A stretch of DNA of 64,000 nt from Alphaproteobacteria bacterium (GCA_020632925.1 JACKER010000013.1:206323-270322), one strand, 5' to 3'; counted from the stretch's first letter, positions 1 through 9,647 are shown. A program made the numbers and translations. Notes: generated from the letters alone by a model not told the origin.

Positions 1-143
1 CGGTCCCCGTCGATCACGGGGAACAGGATGCCCCCCGTCAGCGCGCCGCGCGCCTGCCCGAAGGCGACCTGCTCGTCTTCGACCCAGCGGCCGTGCGGAT
101 CGACCTCGAGGGCCAGCGCAGTCGTCGCGAGGCAGGCCAGCAC
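1..143 (-). CDS. Partial secreted protein, tandem paralogue of the next gene
   Basis: Only the first 47 or so codons lie in the window; the gene runs off the left edge. Translation from a GTG at 143 gives a short hydrophobic signal peptide followed by 'LALEVDPHGRW' and 'GGILFPVIDGDR'. These match the mature N-terminus of the upstream gene ('LALDVDPHGRW', 'GGIVFPVTDGDR'), so the two are tandem duplicates. The start lies 6 bp after the stop of that gene, which suggests co-transcription. I infer the same function, a secreted or periplasmic M1-peptidase-like protein, but the informative domain is outside the window. The GTG is the only plausible start before the signal peptide. Confidence 0.7.
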   Translation of the reverse strand, partial: MLACLATTALALEVDPHGRWVEDEQVAFGQARGALTGGILFPVIDGD

Positions 144-148
144 CCGAC

Positions 149-2602
149 TCAGCCCTGCCCGGACGAGTGACGGAGGGGTCCGCGACCGCGAAGCGGCATG
201 ACCCGGTCGGGGTCGATGGAGACGTCGTCGGCCTCGGAGGCGGGGATCGAGCCCTCGCCGACCCCGTCGACCACGCGGATCCAGGCCGTGGTCTGCGACC
301 TGCCCTTTCGGGCGACCACGGGGATCTCGTAGGTGCCGAGCGGCACGTCGGCGACCAGGTGGACCCGGATCCTGTCCCCGTCCTGCTCCCACTCACCCTC
401 GAGCGAGGGGCGCAGCCCCGCGACGACGAAGGCGTCGAAGGTGTCGCGCAGGGACGTGCGCGAGACCTCCTCGAGCTCGGTCACGAGCCGGTCGAGGGAG
501 GGGTCCTCGCTCGTCGCCAGCCGCGACAGCCCCTCGAGCAGCGCCCGCTCGCCGATGCGGGCCTCGATCGCGCGTCCCAGGAAGCGAGCGCCGACCTCGT
601 CGGCCCACCAGTCGTCGGTGCCGACGAGCGACTGCAGCCCGTCGGACGGCGCCTCGCGGGACAGGCGCTGGTCCGTCGCCGCCTCCCAGGGCTCCGTGAC
701 CTTGGCGCCCCAGGCCTCCTCCACGAACCGGTCGCGGAAGACCTTGGGGATCGCACGCCCGAGCCAGCGGTCCCGATCGGTCCACGCCAGATCGCCGAAC
801 CAGCCGGCCGCCAGGGCCTCCGCCAGCCCGCGCTCGGCGGCGTGGGGCCACTGGTTCCTCAGCGAGCGGTTCAGGTCCGTCGAGGCGACGACCGGGATCG
901 CCACGACGCTGTCGAGCACGATCTGTCCCTGCCCGATGTAGCGGACCTCGGGCGGGGACTGAGGGTCGTCGGGGACACGCTGGGGGTCGCGCACGACGAT
1001 CATCACCGGGTGGTCCTGCCCGTGGATGACCACGGCCTCGTCGTGCGGCCAGGGGGGGAGCGCCGTGCCGTAGAAGTGGAGGATGGCGCGGATCCGCTCG
1101 GGCATGTGGCGATCGAAGACCTGCCCGTGCTGGAGCAGCCGCACCGCCGGGTACGAGGCGAACGCGCCGTCGCGGGTCTCGGTGAGATCGCCCCCGGTCA
1201 CCGTGGTCGGTCCGTCGACGGTGCCCACCCAGAGCTCCCCATCGCCGTAGGGCTCGCCGCGGGCGCCGCCGCCGAGCGACATCTGGTACCCGTTGGTCAC
1301 CGTCCCCGCGCGCACCTCGGCCGGCCAGCGTGGGTTGCCCGTCGGCGTGCTCGGCATCACCGGGACGCCGGCCGTCACGCGCCCGAGCGACATCACCGCG
1401 GGCACGCCGTCGGGGACCGCGGGCTGGAACGTCCCAGGATCGAGCTTTCGCATCTGGAACGCGACCCACTCCTTCGCGTTGAAGATGCCCGACACGTCCC
1501 AGGCCTCCTGCCAGTCGAGACGCACGGAGACCGTCTGGCCCTCGTCCACCTCCTCCGGGAGCAGGAAGCCGCGCTCGATCCAGTCCTCGCCCGGTCGGCG
1601 GGGGCCGAAGGGCAGGTCCATCGACGCGAGCGGCGTCCCGTCGGCGAGCGCGGCCAGCGTGATCTCGGGCTCGCCCCCGACCACCACCTGGCCGTGCCGC
1701 AGCGCGCTGGGTGTCTGCGGTATCCACAGGTCGAGCCACCGGCCCCGCTCCCCCGCGGCGATCTCGAGCCTCGCCTGGTCCCGCGCCAGCGCCGACGTCC
1801 CGATGGGCGGGTCGAGGACGAGGTTGAGCTCGCCACGACGGATGCTCCACGCCGGTGGACCCTCCAGCGGTACACCGGTGAGGATCCGCACGGGGTGCTG
1901 GTCGGCGCCCTGTCCGTGGACGGCGAGCACCTGGCCGCGGGTCTGGTCGACCAGGCCCGTCGGATCCACCACCCAGGTCAGCCAGGTGCGCCCGAGGTCC
2001 GCGCTGTCGTCCACCGCGCCGATCAACGCACCCAGGTCGTGCTCGGGCCGCAGCTCCACAATCGCCCGGGCCTCGCCCGCGCGGAACGCCTCGCGCGCCA
2101 GCATGGCGTCCAGGTCCAGCCGGGCCGCCCGCAGGGCCCGGGACCGATCGTGCAGGGCCGCCTGGGCGCGGTCCAGCGCACGCCTTGGCGTCAGCGCGGT
2201 GACGAGGACGTGCTCCCGGCCGTCCTCACCGACGAAGCTCACCGTCTTCGAGTCGCCGGTGAGCGCGTACCCGAGCTCGGCCCCCGCGAGCAGCTCGTCC
2301 CGGAGCCCCACCGCGAGCAACACCTCGCCGGGCTCGTCCCACCGCTCGCCCGCGCGCAGCGGCAGGTCCGGGAGCGCCGCCCGCACGGAGAGCGCGTCGC
2401 CGGTCGTGGCCACGGGGCTCGACAGCGTCGCCCCGCCGACGAACACGAAGCCGACGCGCCGATCGCCGTCCGTGACCGGGAACACGATCCCGCCGTCCAG
2501 CGTGGCGTTCGCCTCGCCGATCGTGACGGAGCCGTCGTCCACCCAGCGGCCGTGAGGATCGACGTCGAGGGCGAGCGCCAGCGAGGGCAGGAGTGCGAGC
2601 AC
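149..2602 (-). CDS. Secreted M1-peptidase-like protein lacking the zinc site
   Basis: About 817 residues with an N-terminal signal peptide ('LALLPSLALALDV'). The long beta-rich first half, followed by a helical C-terminal half ending in 'LRDTFDAFVVAGLRPSLEGEW', recalls the layout of M1 aminopeptidases. Where HExxH would be expected I see 'ERGLAEALAAGWFGD', with no zinc ligands, so a peptidase activity is unlikely. It may be a binding or scaffold protein in the envelope. I chose the GTG at 2602: it follows GGAGGTCCC and gives the same short signal peptide as the paralogue downstream. A GTG at 2629 is also in frame. The gene is divergent from the regulator at 2714. The family assignment is tentative. 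Confidence 0.6.
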   Translation of the reverse strand: MLALLPSLALALDVDPHGRWVDDGSVTIGEANATLDGGIVFPVTDGDRRVGFVFVGGATLSSPVATTGDALSVRAALPDLPLRAGERWDEPGEVLLAVGLRDELLAGAELGYALTGDSKTVSFVGEDGREHVLVTALTPRRALDRAQAALHDRSRALRAARLDLDAMLAREAFRAGEARAIVELRPEHDLGALIGAVDDSADLGRTWLTWVVDPTGLVDQTRGQVLAVHGQGADQHPVRILTGVPLEGPPAWSIRRGELNLVLDPPIGTSALARDQARLEIAAGERGRWLDLWIPQTPSALRHGQVVVGGEPEITLAALADGTPLASMDLPFGPRRPGEDWIERGFLLPEEVDEGQTVSVRLDWQEAWDVSGIFNAKEWVAFQMRKLDPGTFQPAVPDGVPAVMSLGRVTAGVPVMPSTPTGNPRWPAEVRAGTVTNGYQMSLGGGARGEPYGDGELWVGTVDGPTTVTGGDLTETRDGAFASYPAVRLLQHGQVFDRHMPERIRAILHFYGTALPPWPHDEAVVIHGQDHPVMIVVRDPQRVPDDPQSPPEVRYIGQGQIVLDSVVAIPVVASTDLNRSLRNQWPHAAERGLAEALAAGWFGDLAWTDRDRWLGRAIPKVFRDRFVEEAWGAKVTEPWEAATDQRLSREAPSDGLQSLVGTDDWWADEVGARFLGRAIEARIGERALLEGLSRLATSEDPSLDRLVTELEEVSRTSLRDTFDAFVVAGLRPSLEGEWEQDGDRIRVHLVADVPLGTYEIPVVARKGRSQTTAWIRVVDGVGEGSIPASEADDVSIDPDRVMPLRGRGPLRHSSGQG

Positions 2603-2713
2603 GGGACCTCCGGTCTTCCAGTGTCGCACCCATCACGAGTGTCAACCCGCCCTCTGAGCGTTGCCTGCTGAAACGAACTTGAAACCTTGGCATGATGGGG
2701 TTCGGGGGACGGG

Positions 2714-5446
2714 GTGGAGCGCAGGTGGGTCCGGCTCGAGGCCTGCGAGATCGACCTGGAGCGGCGCGTGGTGCGGCGCGACGACGGCGATCGGACGCTG
2801 ACGGTGCAGGAGGCGGACCTGCTCGAGCACCTGGTCGTCCGCGCCGGAACACCCGTCGGCCGGGGGGAGCTGCTCCGCCACGTCTGGGGCTACCCGGGGC
2901 CCCACGCGCCCGACACGCGGGCGGTGGACATCGCGATCCGTCGCCTCAGGAGCAAGATCGAGCGCGATCCGGCTGCGCCGAGACACGTCGTGACGCAGCG
3001 GGGATCGGGCTACCGGTTCGAGCCGTTGCACCCCCTCGAGCGCCCCGAGGACGTGCTCGCCGCGCCGCAGGGCTCCGTTCCGGCCGAGCCACCCGGGTTC
3101 GTGGGGCGCGAGGAGGTGCTCGCCAGGGTGGACGACGTGCTCGCCGAACGGCGCTGGGTGGGGCTCGTGGGGCCCGTGGGGGTGGGGAAGACCCGGCTCG
3201 CGCTGCGCGCCGCGACGACCTGGTGGCGAGCTGGGCGTCCCGTCTGGTGGGTCGTCGGGACGGGCGCGACCCCAGCGGAGCTCGCATCCCGGATCGCCGG
3301 CGAGGGCCCGCCCGACGTGGACGAGGCGGCGGCGATGCAGCGGGTGATCCGCGTGCTCGGCCGCCGGGGTCCCCACGTGCTGGTGCTCGACGATCCACCG
3401 GAGGCGAGCTGGCGGTCGGTTCGGACGCTGCTCGACCGCCTGCCCGAGCTGCGCGTGCTGACCACGTCACGCACCGCGCCGGACGAGGCGGCGGCGCGCG
3501 TGGAGGTCCCGCCGCTCCCCATGGCGGACGCGGTGGCGCTGCTCCTCGCTCGGGCCCGCGTGCAGCGCCCCGACTGGGGGAAGGACGACGAGGTGGTCGA
3601 GCGGATCGCGCGCGAGCTCGACGGGCTGCCCCTCGCGATCGAGCTCGCTGCACAGCGGGCCCGTGTGCTGACACCGACCCTGCTGCTCGAGGCGCTCAGG
3701 GATCGCTTCCGCATCCTGTCGGACGGCGACGCCTCGCTCCGCGGCGCCCTGGCGCTGTCCTGGTCCCTGCTCGACGACGTCCAGCGACAGGCGCTCGCCC
3801 AGCTGTCCGTCTTCCGCGGCGGGTTCGGGGTCGAGGCCGCGGCGGCGGTGGTGGTCCTGCCGGAGGGCTCCCCCTGGGTGCTCGACTGGCTGGGGCAGCT
3901 CGTCGACCACAGCTGGTTGGGCACCACCGAGGCCCGGGGTCGGACGCGTTTCACGATGCTCGAGAGCCAGCGTCGGTTCGCTCAGGAGCAGCTCCCGGAT
4001 GGGGACCCCGTCCGCCTCCGACACCTCGGCTGGGCCGTCGAGCTGGCGACCGCGAAGGTGGAGGCCCTGCGCGCATCGGACGGAGACGCCGCCCGCGCCG
4101 AGCTCACGATGGAGCTGCCGAACCTCTGGGAGGCCCACCGCGCCGCGCTCGAGCTGGCGCCCGACCGGATCGTGGCCACGGCGCTGGCGCTCGACGCCGC
4201 GCTCGAGGAGGGAGGCTCGGTCCGCGAGCGGCTCGCGCTGACCGGGCTCGCCACGCGGTCGGCGACCGAACCGCGCGACCTGGCGCGGGCCCACCTGGCG
4301 CGGGCGGTCGTCCTGCTGCGGATGGCGCGGGCGGAGGAGGCGGGTGGCGACCTGTCCGAGGCGCGGGCGGCGGCGCGAAGGCTGGTCGAGCCGGCGCTGC
4401 TGGCGCGCATCGAGAACCGCGACGCGGCCAGGTTGGCGGAGCAGGGCGCCCGAGAGGAGGCGGCGACGGTGGCTCGGTCGGCGCTGGAGCTGGCCTCCGC
4501 CATCGGGGATCGGTTCGAGCAGGCCCTCGCGCACGGGACGTTGGGCCAGCTCGCGGCGGTGGCGCGCGACCTGCCGACGGCGGAGCGGCACCACCGCGCG
4601 ATGCGCACGCTGGCGGACGAGCTCGGCTCCTGGCGGCTGCAGCTGCGCGCGCGGGGCCAGCTCGCGACGATCGCGCGGGCCCATGGTCGGCTCGCCGACG
4701 CCGAGCAACACACCCGGGTGGCGCTCGCCCTGGCGCGGGAACACGGCGACGTCGTCCGGGAGGCCCTGCTGCTCGTCAACCTCGCCAGCCTGGCGGGCGT
4801 CGCCGGGCGGCAGGAGGAGGCCCTGTCGCACGTGGACGCGGCGCTCGTCCTGCATCGCTCGGTCGGCGACCGCGTCGGGGAGCTGCGCGCCCTGGCGAAC
4901 GGCGGGATCCTCCGCGTGGGCGCGGGTCGGCCCGCGGAGGGGCGCGCCTGGCTCGAGGAAGCGGTGGGGCTCGCGGACGCCGGCGACGACGGGCGGCAGG
5001 TCGGGGCCATCCACGGCAACCTCGGGGTGTGCCTGCTGCAGCTCGACGACGCCCGCTCGGCCCGGCGGCACCTCGAGCGGGCGGTGGAGCTGGTGGGGGG
5101 CTTCCCCTCCGCCTACTTCCACGTCCACCTCGCGGTGGCCGCGTCCGAGGTCGACGATCCCGACGCCGCTCGGGCCGCCCTCGAGACCGCGCGCCCGGGG
5201 CTGAGCGGTCCGGTGGCGGACGGTCTGATCGCGGTCGCCGAGGCCCACCGCGCGCTCGCCGATGCCCGAGCGGGTGATCCGGAGGCCGAGGCCCGAGCCA
5301 TGGCGCTGGCCGACCGGGCCCGCTCCACGCGCTCGCGGCGGGGCGCCGGGGACCTGACCTCCGCCCTGCTCCCCGGTGAGCTCGACGCGGCGCTGGCGGT
5401 GCTCTCGCGCGCGATGCAGCGGCACGAGGGGGTTACGCCGACCTGA
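2714..5446 (+). CDS. Winged-helix / STAND ATPase / TPR transcriptional regulator
   Basis: 910 residues. Residues 1-100 form an OmpR/PhoB-type winged helix (recognition region 'VDIAIRRLRSKIE', wing 'QRGSGYRFEP'). A signal-transduction ATPase follows, with an intact Walker A 'GPVGVGKT' at 153-160 and Walker B-like 'HVLVLDDPPE'. The C-terminal 450 residues are alpha-helical TPR-like repeats rich in Ala, Leu and Arg. This is the architecture of AfsR/SARP-like regulators, in which nucleotide state and TPR contacts gate DNA binding. The start is a GTG after a G-rich stretch. Its TGA overlaps the ATG of the cytochrome gene by one base (TGATG), so it is probably the local regulator of that gene and the oxidase. 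Confidence 0.85.
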   Translation: MERRWVRLEACEIDLERRVVRRDDGDRTLTVQEADLLEHLVVRAGTPVGRGELLRHVWGYPGPHAPDTRAVDIAIRRLRSKIERDPAAPRHVVTQRGSGYRFEPLHPLERPEDVLAAPQGSVPAEPPGFVGREEVLARVDDVLAERRWVGLVGPVGVGKTRLALRAATTWWRAGRPVWWVVGTGATPAELASRIAGEGPPDVDEAAAMQRVIRVLGRRGPHVLVLDDPPEASWRSVRTLLDRLPELRVLTTSRTAPDEAAARVEVPPLPMADAVALLLARARVQRPDWGKDDEVVERIARELDGLPLAIELAAQRARVLTPTLLLEALRDRFRILSDGDASLRGALALSWSLLDDVQRQALAQLSVFRGGFGVEAAAAVVVLPEGSPWVLDWLGQLVDHSWLGTTEARGRTRFTMLESQRRFAQEQLPDGDPVRLRHLGWAVELATAKVEALRASDGDAARAELTMELPNLWEAHRAALELAPDRIVATALALDAALEEGGSVRERLALTGLATRSATEPRDLARAHLARAVVLLRMARAEEAGGDLSEARAAARRLVEPALLARIENRDAARLAEQGAREEAATVARSALELASAIGDRFEQALAHGTLGQLAAVARDLPTAERHHRAMRTLADELGSWRLQLRARGQLATIARAHGRLADAEQHTRVALALAREHGDVVREALLLVNLASLAGVAGRQEEALSHVDAALVLHRSVGDRVGELRALANGGILRVGAGRPAEGRAWLEEAVGLADAGDDGRQVGAIHGNLGVCLLQLDDARSARRHLERAVELVGGFPSAYFHVHLAVAASEVDDPDAARAALETARPGLSGPVADGLIAVAEAHRALADARAGDPEAEARAMALADRARSTRSRRGAGDLTSALLPGELDAALAVLSRAMQRHEGVTPT

Positions 5447-7458
5447 TGCTCGCCTGGATGCTGGCCTGCGGCGGTCCGTCCGATCCGTCTTCCACGCCGA
5501 CCCCCACCGACGCGGGCTCCACCCCGGCGACCACGTCGGACAGCGGCTGGACGGGCCCCGTCGAGGTGCTGGTCACGCTGGATGGCGCACCCGTGGTCGC
5601 CCGGGTCTACGCGGACGGCGAGGTGGCGCCACGATGGACCGACGACCAGGGACGGCTCTGGCTGGACGCGGCGCGGGTGGTGGTCGCGAGCCACGACGAG
5701 GCGCGCACCGAGGGCGCGGACGTGGAGGGCGGGCGCGCGGTCGTCGCGCTCGAGCGGTACGCGCTGGACGACAACGAGGCGTACACCTTCCAGGACCCCG
5801 GTCGCCCCGACGACCGCGACGACGCCTCGCGGTGCGCCCACTGCCACCTGTCGCAGGTCGAGGACTGGCTCGGCAGCGCCCACGCCACCAGCGCCAGCAA
5901 CCCGGTGGTCCAGGACGTGTACGCCGGCACCGCGGGCGCGCTGGACACCGCGGCCTGCGTCGCCGCCGGGGGCACCGTCCTCGAGGGGCTGGCACCGGGG
6001 ACGCGCGCGCCCGTCGACCGCTGCTACGTCGGCGCGGGGACCCTGCCGGACCTCGATCCGAGCTGTGCCGCCACCCCCTGCGACGCGGTCGCCACCCGCA
6101 CGGGAGGCTGCGCCGACTGCCACGCGCCCGGCATCGACGGCGCGCTCGGGGGGCGTGACCTGCTCGAGGCGACCGGCCTCGCGTATCGGTACGGGGTGCA
6201 CTGCGACGTGTGCCACAAGGTCGACGAGGTCGATGTGGAGGCCGCCGACCGCGGGGTCGCCGGCGCGCTGCGGCTTCTCCGTCCGACCGAGACCTCGCTC
6301 ACGCCGGGGCTGCCGTGGCGGGCGCTGACCTTCGGCCCCTACGACGACGTGGCGAACCCGCGGATGGGGAGCGTCGCGCGGCACCTGTTCCACGAGGCCG
6401 AGCTGTGCGGAGGGTGTCACGAGCTGCGCCAGGAGGTGCTGGTGCCGGGTGCGGCCGCCGATCCCGCGCGCTGGCCCGACGGGCGGCTCCCGGTCCACAC
6501 CACGTACGACGAGTGGGCGACCGGGCCGCTCTCGCCGGTCTCGCCGTGCAACAGCTGCCACCTGCCGCCCGATCCGGGCGTGGCGAACGCGGCGGACCTC
6601 GAGCCCGGGAGCGAGGACGAGGGCGTGACCGGCGGGTGGCCGCGACCGCCGGGGAGCGTGCGGCACCACACGTTCGACGGGCCGCGTCGACCGGAGGCCG
6701 GGATGCTCGCGCTGGCGGCCGCGGTCGACCTGAGCACGAGCGTGGCCGCCGGGCGCGTGACCGCCGAGGTGACGGTGACCAACGCGGGTGCCGGGCACGC
6801 GCTGCCCACGGGCGAGCCGCTGCGCGCCCTGCTCCTCGAGGTGACGGCCCGCTGCGGGGCGGAGCCGCTGGACCCGGTCGACGGCGACGCGCTGCCCGCG
6901 TGGACCGGCGCGCTCGCGCTCGGTCCGGTGGGGACGCGCTGGCCGGGGGCACGCGTCGGCGACCGGATCCGCGTGGTGGAGCGGACCGGCGGCTTCCGCG
7001 ACGACCCGGGCTGGGGTCCGTTCGGCGACGGGACCTTCTCGCCGGCAGAGAAGGGGCTGCCCGTCGAGCTCGTCCGCGGCGAGCGCGAGGTGGTCGGGGT
7101 GAGCGGGGACACGGTGACCCTGGACGCGCCGCTGCCCGCCGGCACGTACGCCGTCCGTGTGCCCGGGCCCGGAGCCGATCCGCTGCCCGCCCTCGCGGGC
7201 GCTCCCGGGAGGGCCTTCGCGCGGGTGCTCGCGGACCGTGACGGTGCGCTGATGGTGCCCCACCACCGCGCGGTGGACGTGGTCGCCGACAACCGGCTGC
7301 TCCCGCAGGCCTCGAGCACCTCGACGCACACCTTCGTCGCGACCTGCGCCGCCCCCCAGGTGACCGCGACGCTGCGCTACCGCCCGCTGCCGCGCGCCCT
7401 CGCCACCGAGCGGGGCTGGGACGCTGCGGACACCGTGGTCGTCGAGGTGACCCGGTGA
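5446..7458 (+). CDS. Multihaem c-type cytochrome lipoprotein
   Basis: 670 residues. The N-terminus 'MLAWMLACGG' is a short lipoprotein signal with a lipobox Cys, followed by a Ser/Thr/Pro linker. Five CXXCH haem-binding motifs begin at about residues 130 (CAHCH), 222 (CADCH), 253 (CDVCH), 321 (CGGCH) and 368 (CNSCH), consistent with a cytochrome c-554-like fold. The region after residue 420 has no haem motifs and looks beta-rich ('VTVTNAGAGHALPTG'). The product is expected to sit on the periplasmic face or cell surface and carry electrons. It is translationally coupled to the regulator before it, and its TGA overlaps the GTG of the multicopper oxidase gene by 4 bp. The two may therefore form one redox chain. 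Confidence 0.88.
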   Translation: MLAWMLACGGPSDPSSTPTPTDAGSTPATTSDSGWTGPVEVLVTLDGAPVVARVYADGEVAPRWTDDQGRLWLDAARVVVASHDEARTEGADVEGGRAVVALERYALDDNEAYTFQDPGRPDDRDDASRCAHCHLSQVEDWLGSAHATSASNPVVQDVYAGTAGALDTAACVAAGGTVLEGLAPGTRAPVDRCYVGAGTLPDLDPSCAATPCDAVATRTGGCADCHAPGIDGALGGRDLLEATGLAYRYGVHCDVCHKVDEVDVEAADRGVAGALRLLRPTETSLTPGLPWRALTFGPYDDVANPRMGSVARHLFHEAELCGGCHELRQEVLVPGAAADPARWPDGRLPVHTTYDEWATGPLSPVSPCNSCHLPPDPGVANAADLEPGSEDEGVTGGWPRPPGSVRHHTFDGPRRPEAGMLALAAAVDLSTSVAAGRVTAEVTVTNAGAGHALPTGEPLRALLLEVTARCGAEPLDPVDGDALPAWTGALALGPVGTRWPGARVGDRIRVVERTGGFRDDPGWGPFGDGTFSPAEKGLPVELVRGEREVVGVSGDTVTLDAPLPAGTYAVRVPGPGADPLPALAGAPGRAFARVLADRDGALMVPHHRAVDVVADNRLLPQASSTSTHTFVATCAAPQVTATLRYRPLPRALATERGWDAADTVVVEVTR

Positions 7459-8786
7459 TCGCCGTGGTGCTGCTGGCGTGCCGCCGTGAGCCGTCGAGCA
7501 CCGACGACGCTCCGGCGCCGACCACGGCGGACACGGGGACCCCGGGGGACACCTTCCGCGAGCCGCCCATCGCCGAGGACCTCGATCCCGACCCGAGCGT
7601 CGTCCACGTCCGCCTCCGCGCCGCACCCCTCGCCTACGAGGTCGACGGCACCACGATCGAGGGGTTCGCGTTCGAGGGCAGCGTCCCCGGGCCCACCATC
7701 GAGGCCGAGCTCGGGCAGGTGCTGGTGGCGGACATCGTGAACGACCTGCCGCACCCCACCACGGTCCACTGGCACGGCCTGCACGTCCCGGCGGCGATGG
7801 ACGGCGCGGGGATGCCGATGCCCACGATCGAGCCGGGCGGCACCTTCACGGCCACCTTCGAGCTGACGCAGGCGGGGACGTTCTGGTACCACCCGCACCT
7901 CGACACGGCGCACCAGGTGGACCTCGGGCTCTACGGGGCGGTCGTCGTGCGCGATCCCGCGGAGCCGGCGGTGGACCGCGAGCTGGTGCTGGTGCTCGAC
8001 GCCTTCGGGGAGGAGGCGGCGGCAGAGCACGATCCGCACCTGGTCGACCCCACGTCGTCGCGCTGGGCAGTCAATGGCGTGGTCGCCCCGCGGTTGTCGC
8101 TGCCGGCGGGCACGCGGGTCCGCGCGCGCCTGATCAACGCGAGCAACGCGGGGATGGTCGCGCTGCGCGACCAGCGGGTGATCGCGCACGACCAGGGCCT
8201 GCTACCCACCGTCGTCGTCGGGGACCTGCTGCTGGCACCCGGCGACCGCGCGGAGGTCGAGTGGGACGTGGGCGACCCGTTCGACGTGATCCGCCTGCCC
8301 TGGGCGGTGGCGGGCGGGGAGGCCTGGGGTGAGCCGAGCCCGCTGCTCACCGTCGAGACCGACGGCGGCACCGCACCGCCCGCGCTGGCCTGGCCCACCC
8401 GCGAGGAGTCGCCGACCCCCGATCCGGGTCGCACGGATCTGCGCTTCCTGCTCTCCGGGAGCCCGGAGCTCGGCTGGGAGATGAACGGCGAGACCTTCCC
8501 CGACGTGACGATGCCCATGGTGGGCCTCGGCGAGGAGGTCGTGATCGAGGTCCGCAACGTCAGCCCCGCCGATCACCCGTTCCACCTGCACGGGCACGCC
8601 TTCGAGGTGCTGTCGGTGGACGGCGAGCCGCCGGCGTCGCGCACCATCGAGGACACCGTGGACGTCCCCGTCCGCTCGGTGGTCCGCCTGCTGCTGCTGG
8701 CGGACAACCCGGGCTTCTGGATGACGCACTGCCACGTCCTGCCGCACGCAGAGGGCGGCATGATGACCATGATCGAGGTGCGCTGA
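7455..8786 (+). CDS. Multicopper oxidase lipoprotein
   Basis: 443 residues. It has a lipoprotein signal ('VVLLAC') and all four copper-ligand blocks of multicopper oxidases: 'HWHG' at 105-108, 'WYHPH' at 144-148, 'HPFHLHGH' at 374-381 and 'HCHVLPHAEGGM' at 425-436. The type 1 Cys would be C426, with H431 and axial M436. The family couples one-electron substrate oxidation to reduction of oxygen to water; the substrate (metal ion, phenol or a cytochrome) cannot be read from sequence. The GTG start overlaps the stop of the five-haem cytochrome gene (GTGA), suggesting that the cytochrome could donate electrons to it. No Met-rich copper-resistance insert is visible. Confidence 0.93.
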   Translation: MIAVVLLACRREPSSTDDAPAPTTADTGTPGDTFREPPIAEDLDPDPSVVHVRLRAAPLAYEVDGTTIEGFAFEGSVPGPTIEAELGQVLVADIVNDLPHPTTVHWHGLHVPAAMDGAGMPMPTIEPGGTFTATFELTQAGTFWYHPHLDTAHQVDLGLYGAVVVRDPAEPAVDRELVLVLDAFGEEAAAEHDPHLVDPTSSRWAVNGVVAPRLSLPAGTRVRARLINASNAGMVALRDQRVIAHDQGLLPTVVVGDLLLAPGDRAEVEWDVGDPFDVIRLPWAVAGGEAWGEPSPLLTVETDGGTAPPALAWPTREESPTPDPGRTDLRFLLSGSPELGWEMNGETFPDVTMPMVGLGEEVVIEVRNVSPADHPFHLHGHAFEVLSVDGEPPASRTIEDTVDVPVRSVVRLLLLADNPGFWMTHCHVLPHAEGGMMTMIEVR

Positions 8787-8791
8787 CCCGC

Positions 8792-9247
8792 TCAGGACAC
8801 GAGCGCCGCCCGTCCGTAGCGCTCGGGGGCGAACTGGTGCAGCCGCAGGTGACCGATGCGCAGCGCGTTGCGTCCGCCCTGCGGCACGGGGACGACCACC
8901 CGCCCGCTCGCGCGCGTGGCCGACACCAGGTGCCAGACCTCGCCACCCCAGGCCGACGACGTGGCGCTCGACTCGACCATCGCGTCCAGATCGGCGTCGG
9001 GGCGCGTCTGCACCGCGACGACCGCCATGTAGGGCGCGAAGATCCGCAGCGGGCGCGGCGTCCGGTACTGCCCGTTCACCCACGTCCGCACCCGGTCGAG
9101 CGAGCGCTCCAGGCCCTCGCGTCCGGGCGCGTCGAAGAAGAACGCCCAGCGGTTGCCGTCGCGACCCCAGGCGGCGGCGCCGATCTCGTCCGGCAGCGCC
9201 TGATCGGTCGTGAGCCCCAGCGTCGACAGCACCTCGGACCAACCCAT
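8792..9247 (-). CDS. Hypothetical protein
   Basis: 151 residues, soluble, with no signal peptide or recognised motif. The start is the ATG at 9247, which has a strong GGGAGGTCAC Shine-Dalgarno; an earlier in-frame start upstream lacks one. The sequence is rich in Trp, Arg and aromatic residues ('WGRDGNRWAFFFDA', 'WGGEVWHLVSATRA'). It converges on the multicopper oxidase gene with only 5 bp between the stops. I do not recognise a family. Confidence 0.6.
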   Translation of the reverse strand: MGWSEVLSTLGLTTDQALPDEIGAAAWGRDGNRWAFFFDAPGREGLERSLDRVRTWVNGQYRTPRPLRIFAPYMAVVAVQTRPDADLDAMVESSATSSAWGGEVWHLVSATRASGRVVVPVPQGGRNALRIGHLRLHQFAPERYGRAALVS

Positions 9248-9299
9248 GTGACCTCCTCCCCCTCCCATAGAGCCGACGGAGCGGAACCGACCGCGGTCG

Positions 9300-9647
9300 T
9301 TACACGGCGTTGCCGACCGGCGGGCGCTCCAGCCAGACCTCGAGCACGGCGATCGCCTCGTGGACATCGATGGTGTCGAAGCTGGCGACGACGTGGTCCC
9401 AGTCGGGCTCGAGCAGCACCAGCCGGAAGTGATCGCGGTACCAGCCGAGATCCACCGTCAGCTCGCGCCAGCCGTCCCGACCCCGCCGCTCCGGGGGGAC
9501 CGGTTGCTGCAGCCACAGGAGGTCCTCGGAGTCGTTCACCTCCACCATCCGGCCGTCGACGAACCGCGCCGACAGCCCGTTGTGGCGCACCCACCACCCC
9601 GAGGGCACGCGGAACGGGAGGAGCGCCCAGACGCCTTCAGCGGGCAC
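9300..9647 (-). CDS. Hypothetical protein downstream of sulfatase
   Basis: 115 residues with a GTG start. The sequence is rich in aromatic and acidic residues ('GWWVRHNGLSARFVDGRMVEV', 'GWYRDHFRLVLLEPDWDHV') and has no signal peptide or TM helix. Its start overlaps the last 11 bp of the sulfatase gene, so the two are probably translationally coupled. Function unknown. Confidence 0.65.
   Translation of the reverse strand: MPAEGVWALLPFRVPSGWWVRHNGLSARFVDGRMVEVNDSEDLLWLQQPVPPERRGRDGWRELTVDLGWYRDHFRLVLLEPDWDHVVASFDTIDVHEAIAVLEVWLERPPVGNAV

Noticed and set aside
2671..2714. Sigma-54-like element (TTGGCATGATGG) before the STAND regulator
   Set aside because: The -24 GG is present but there is no GC at the -12 position at the right spacing, so I do not call a promoter.
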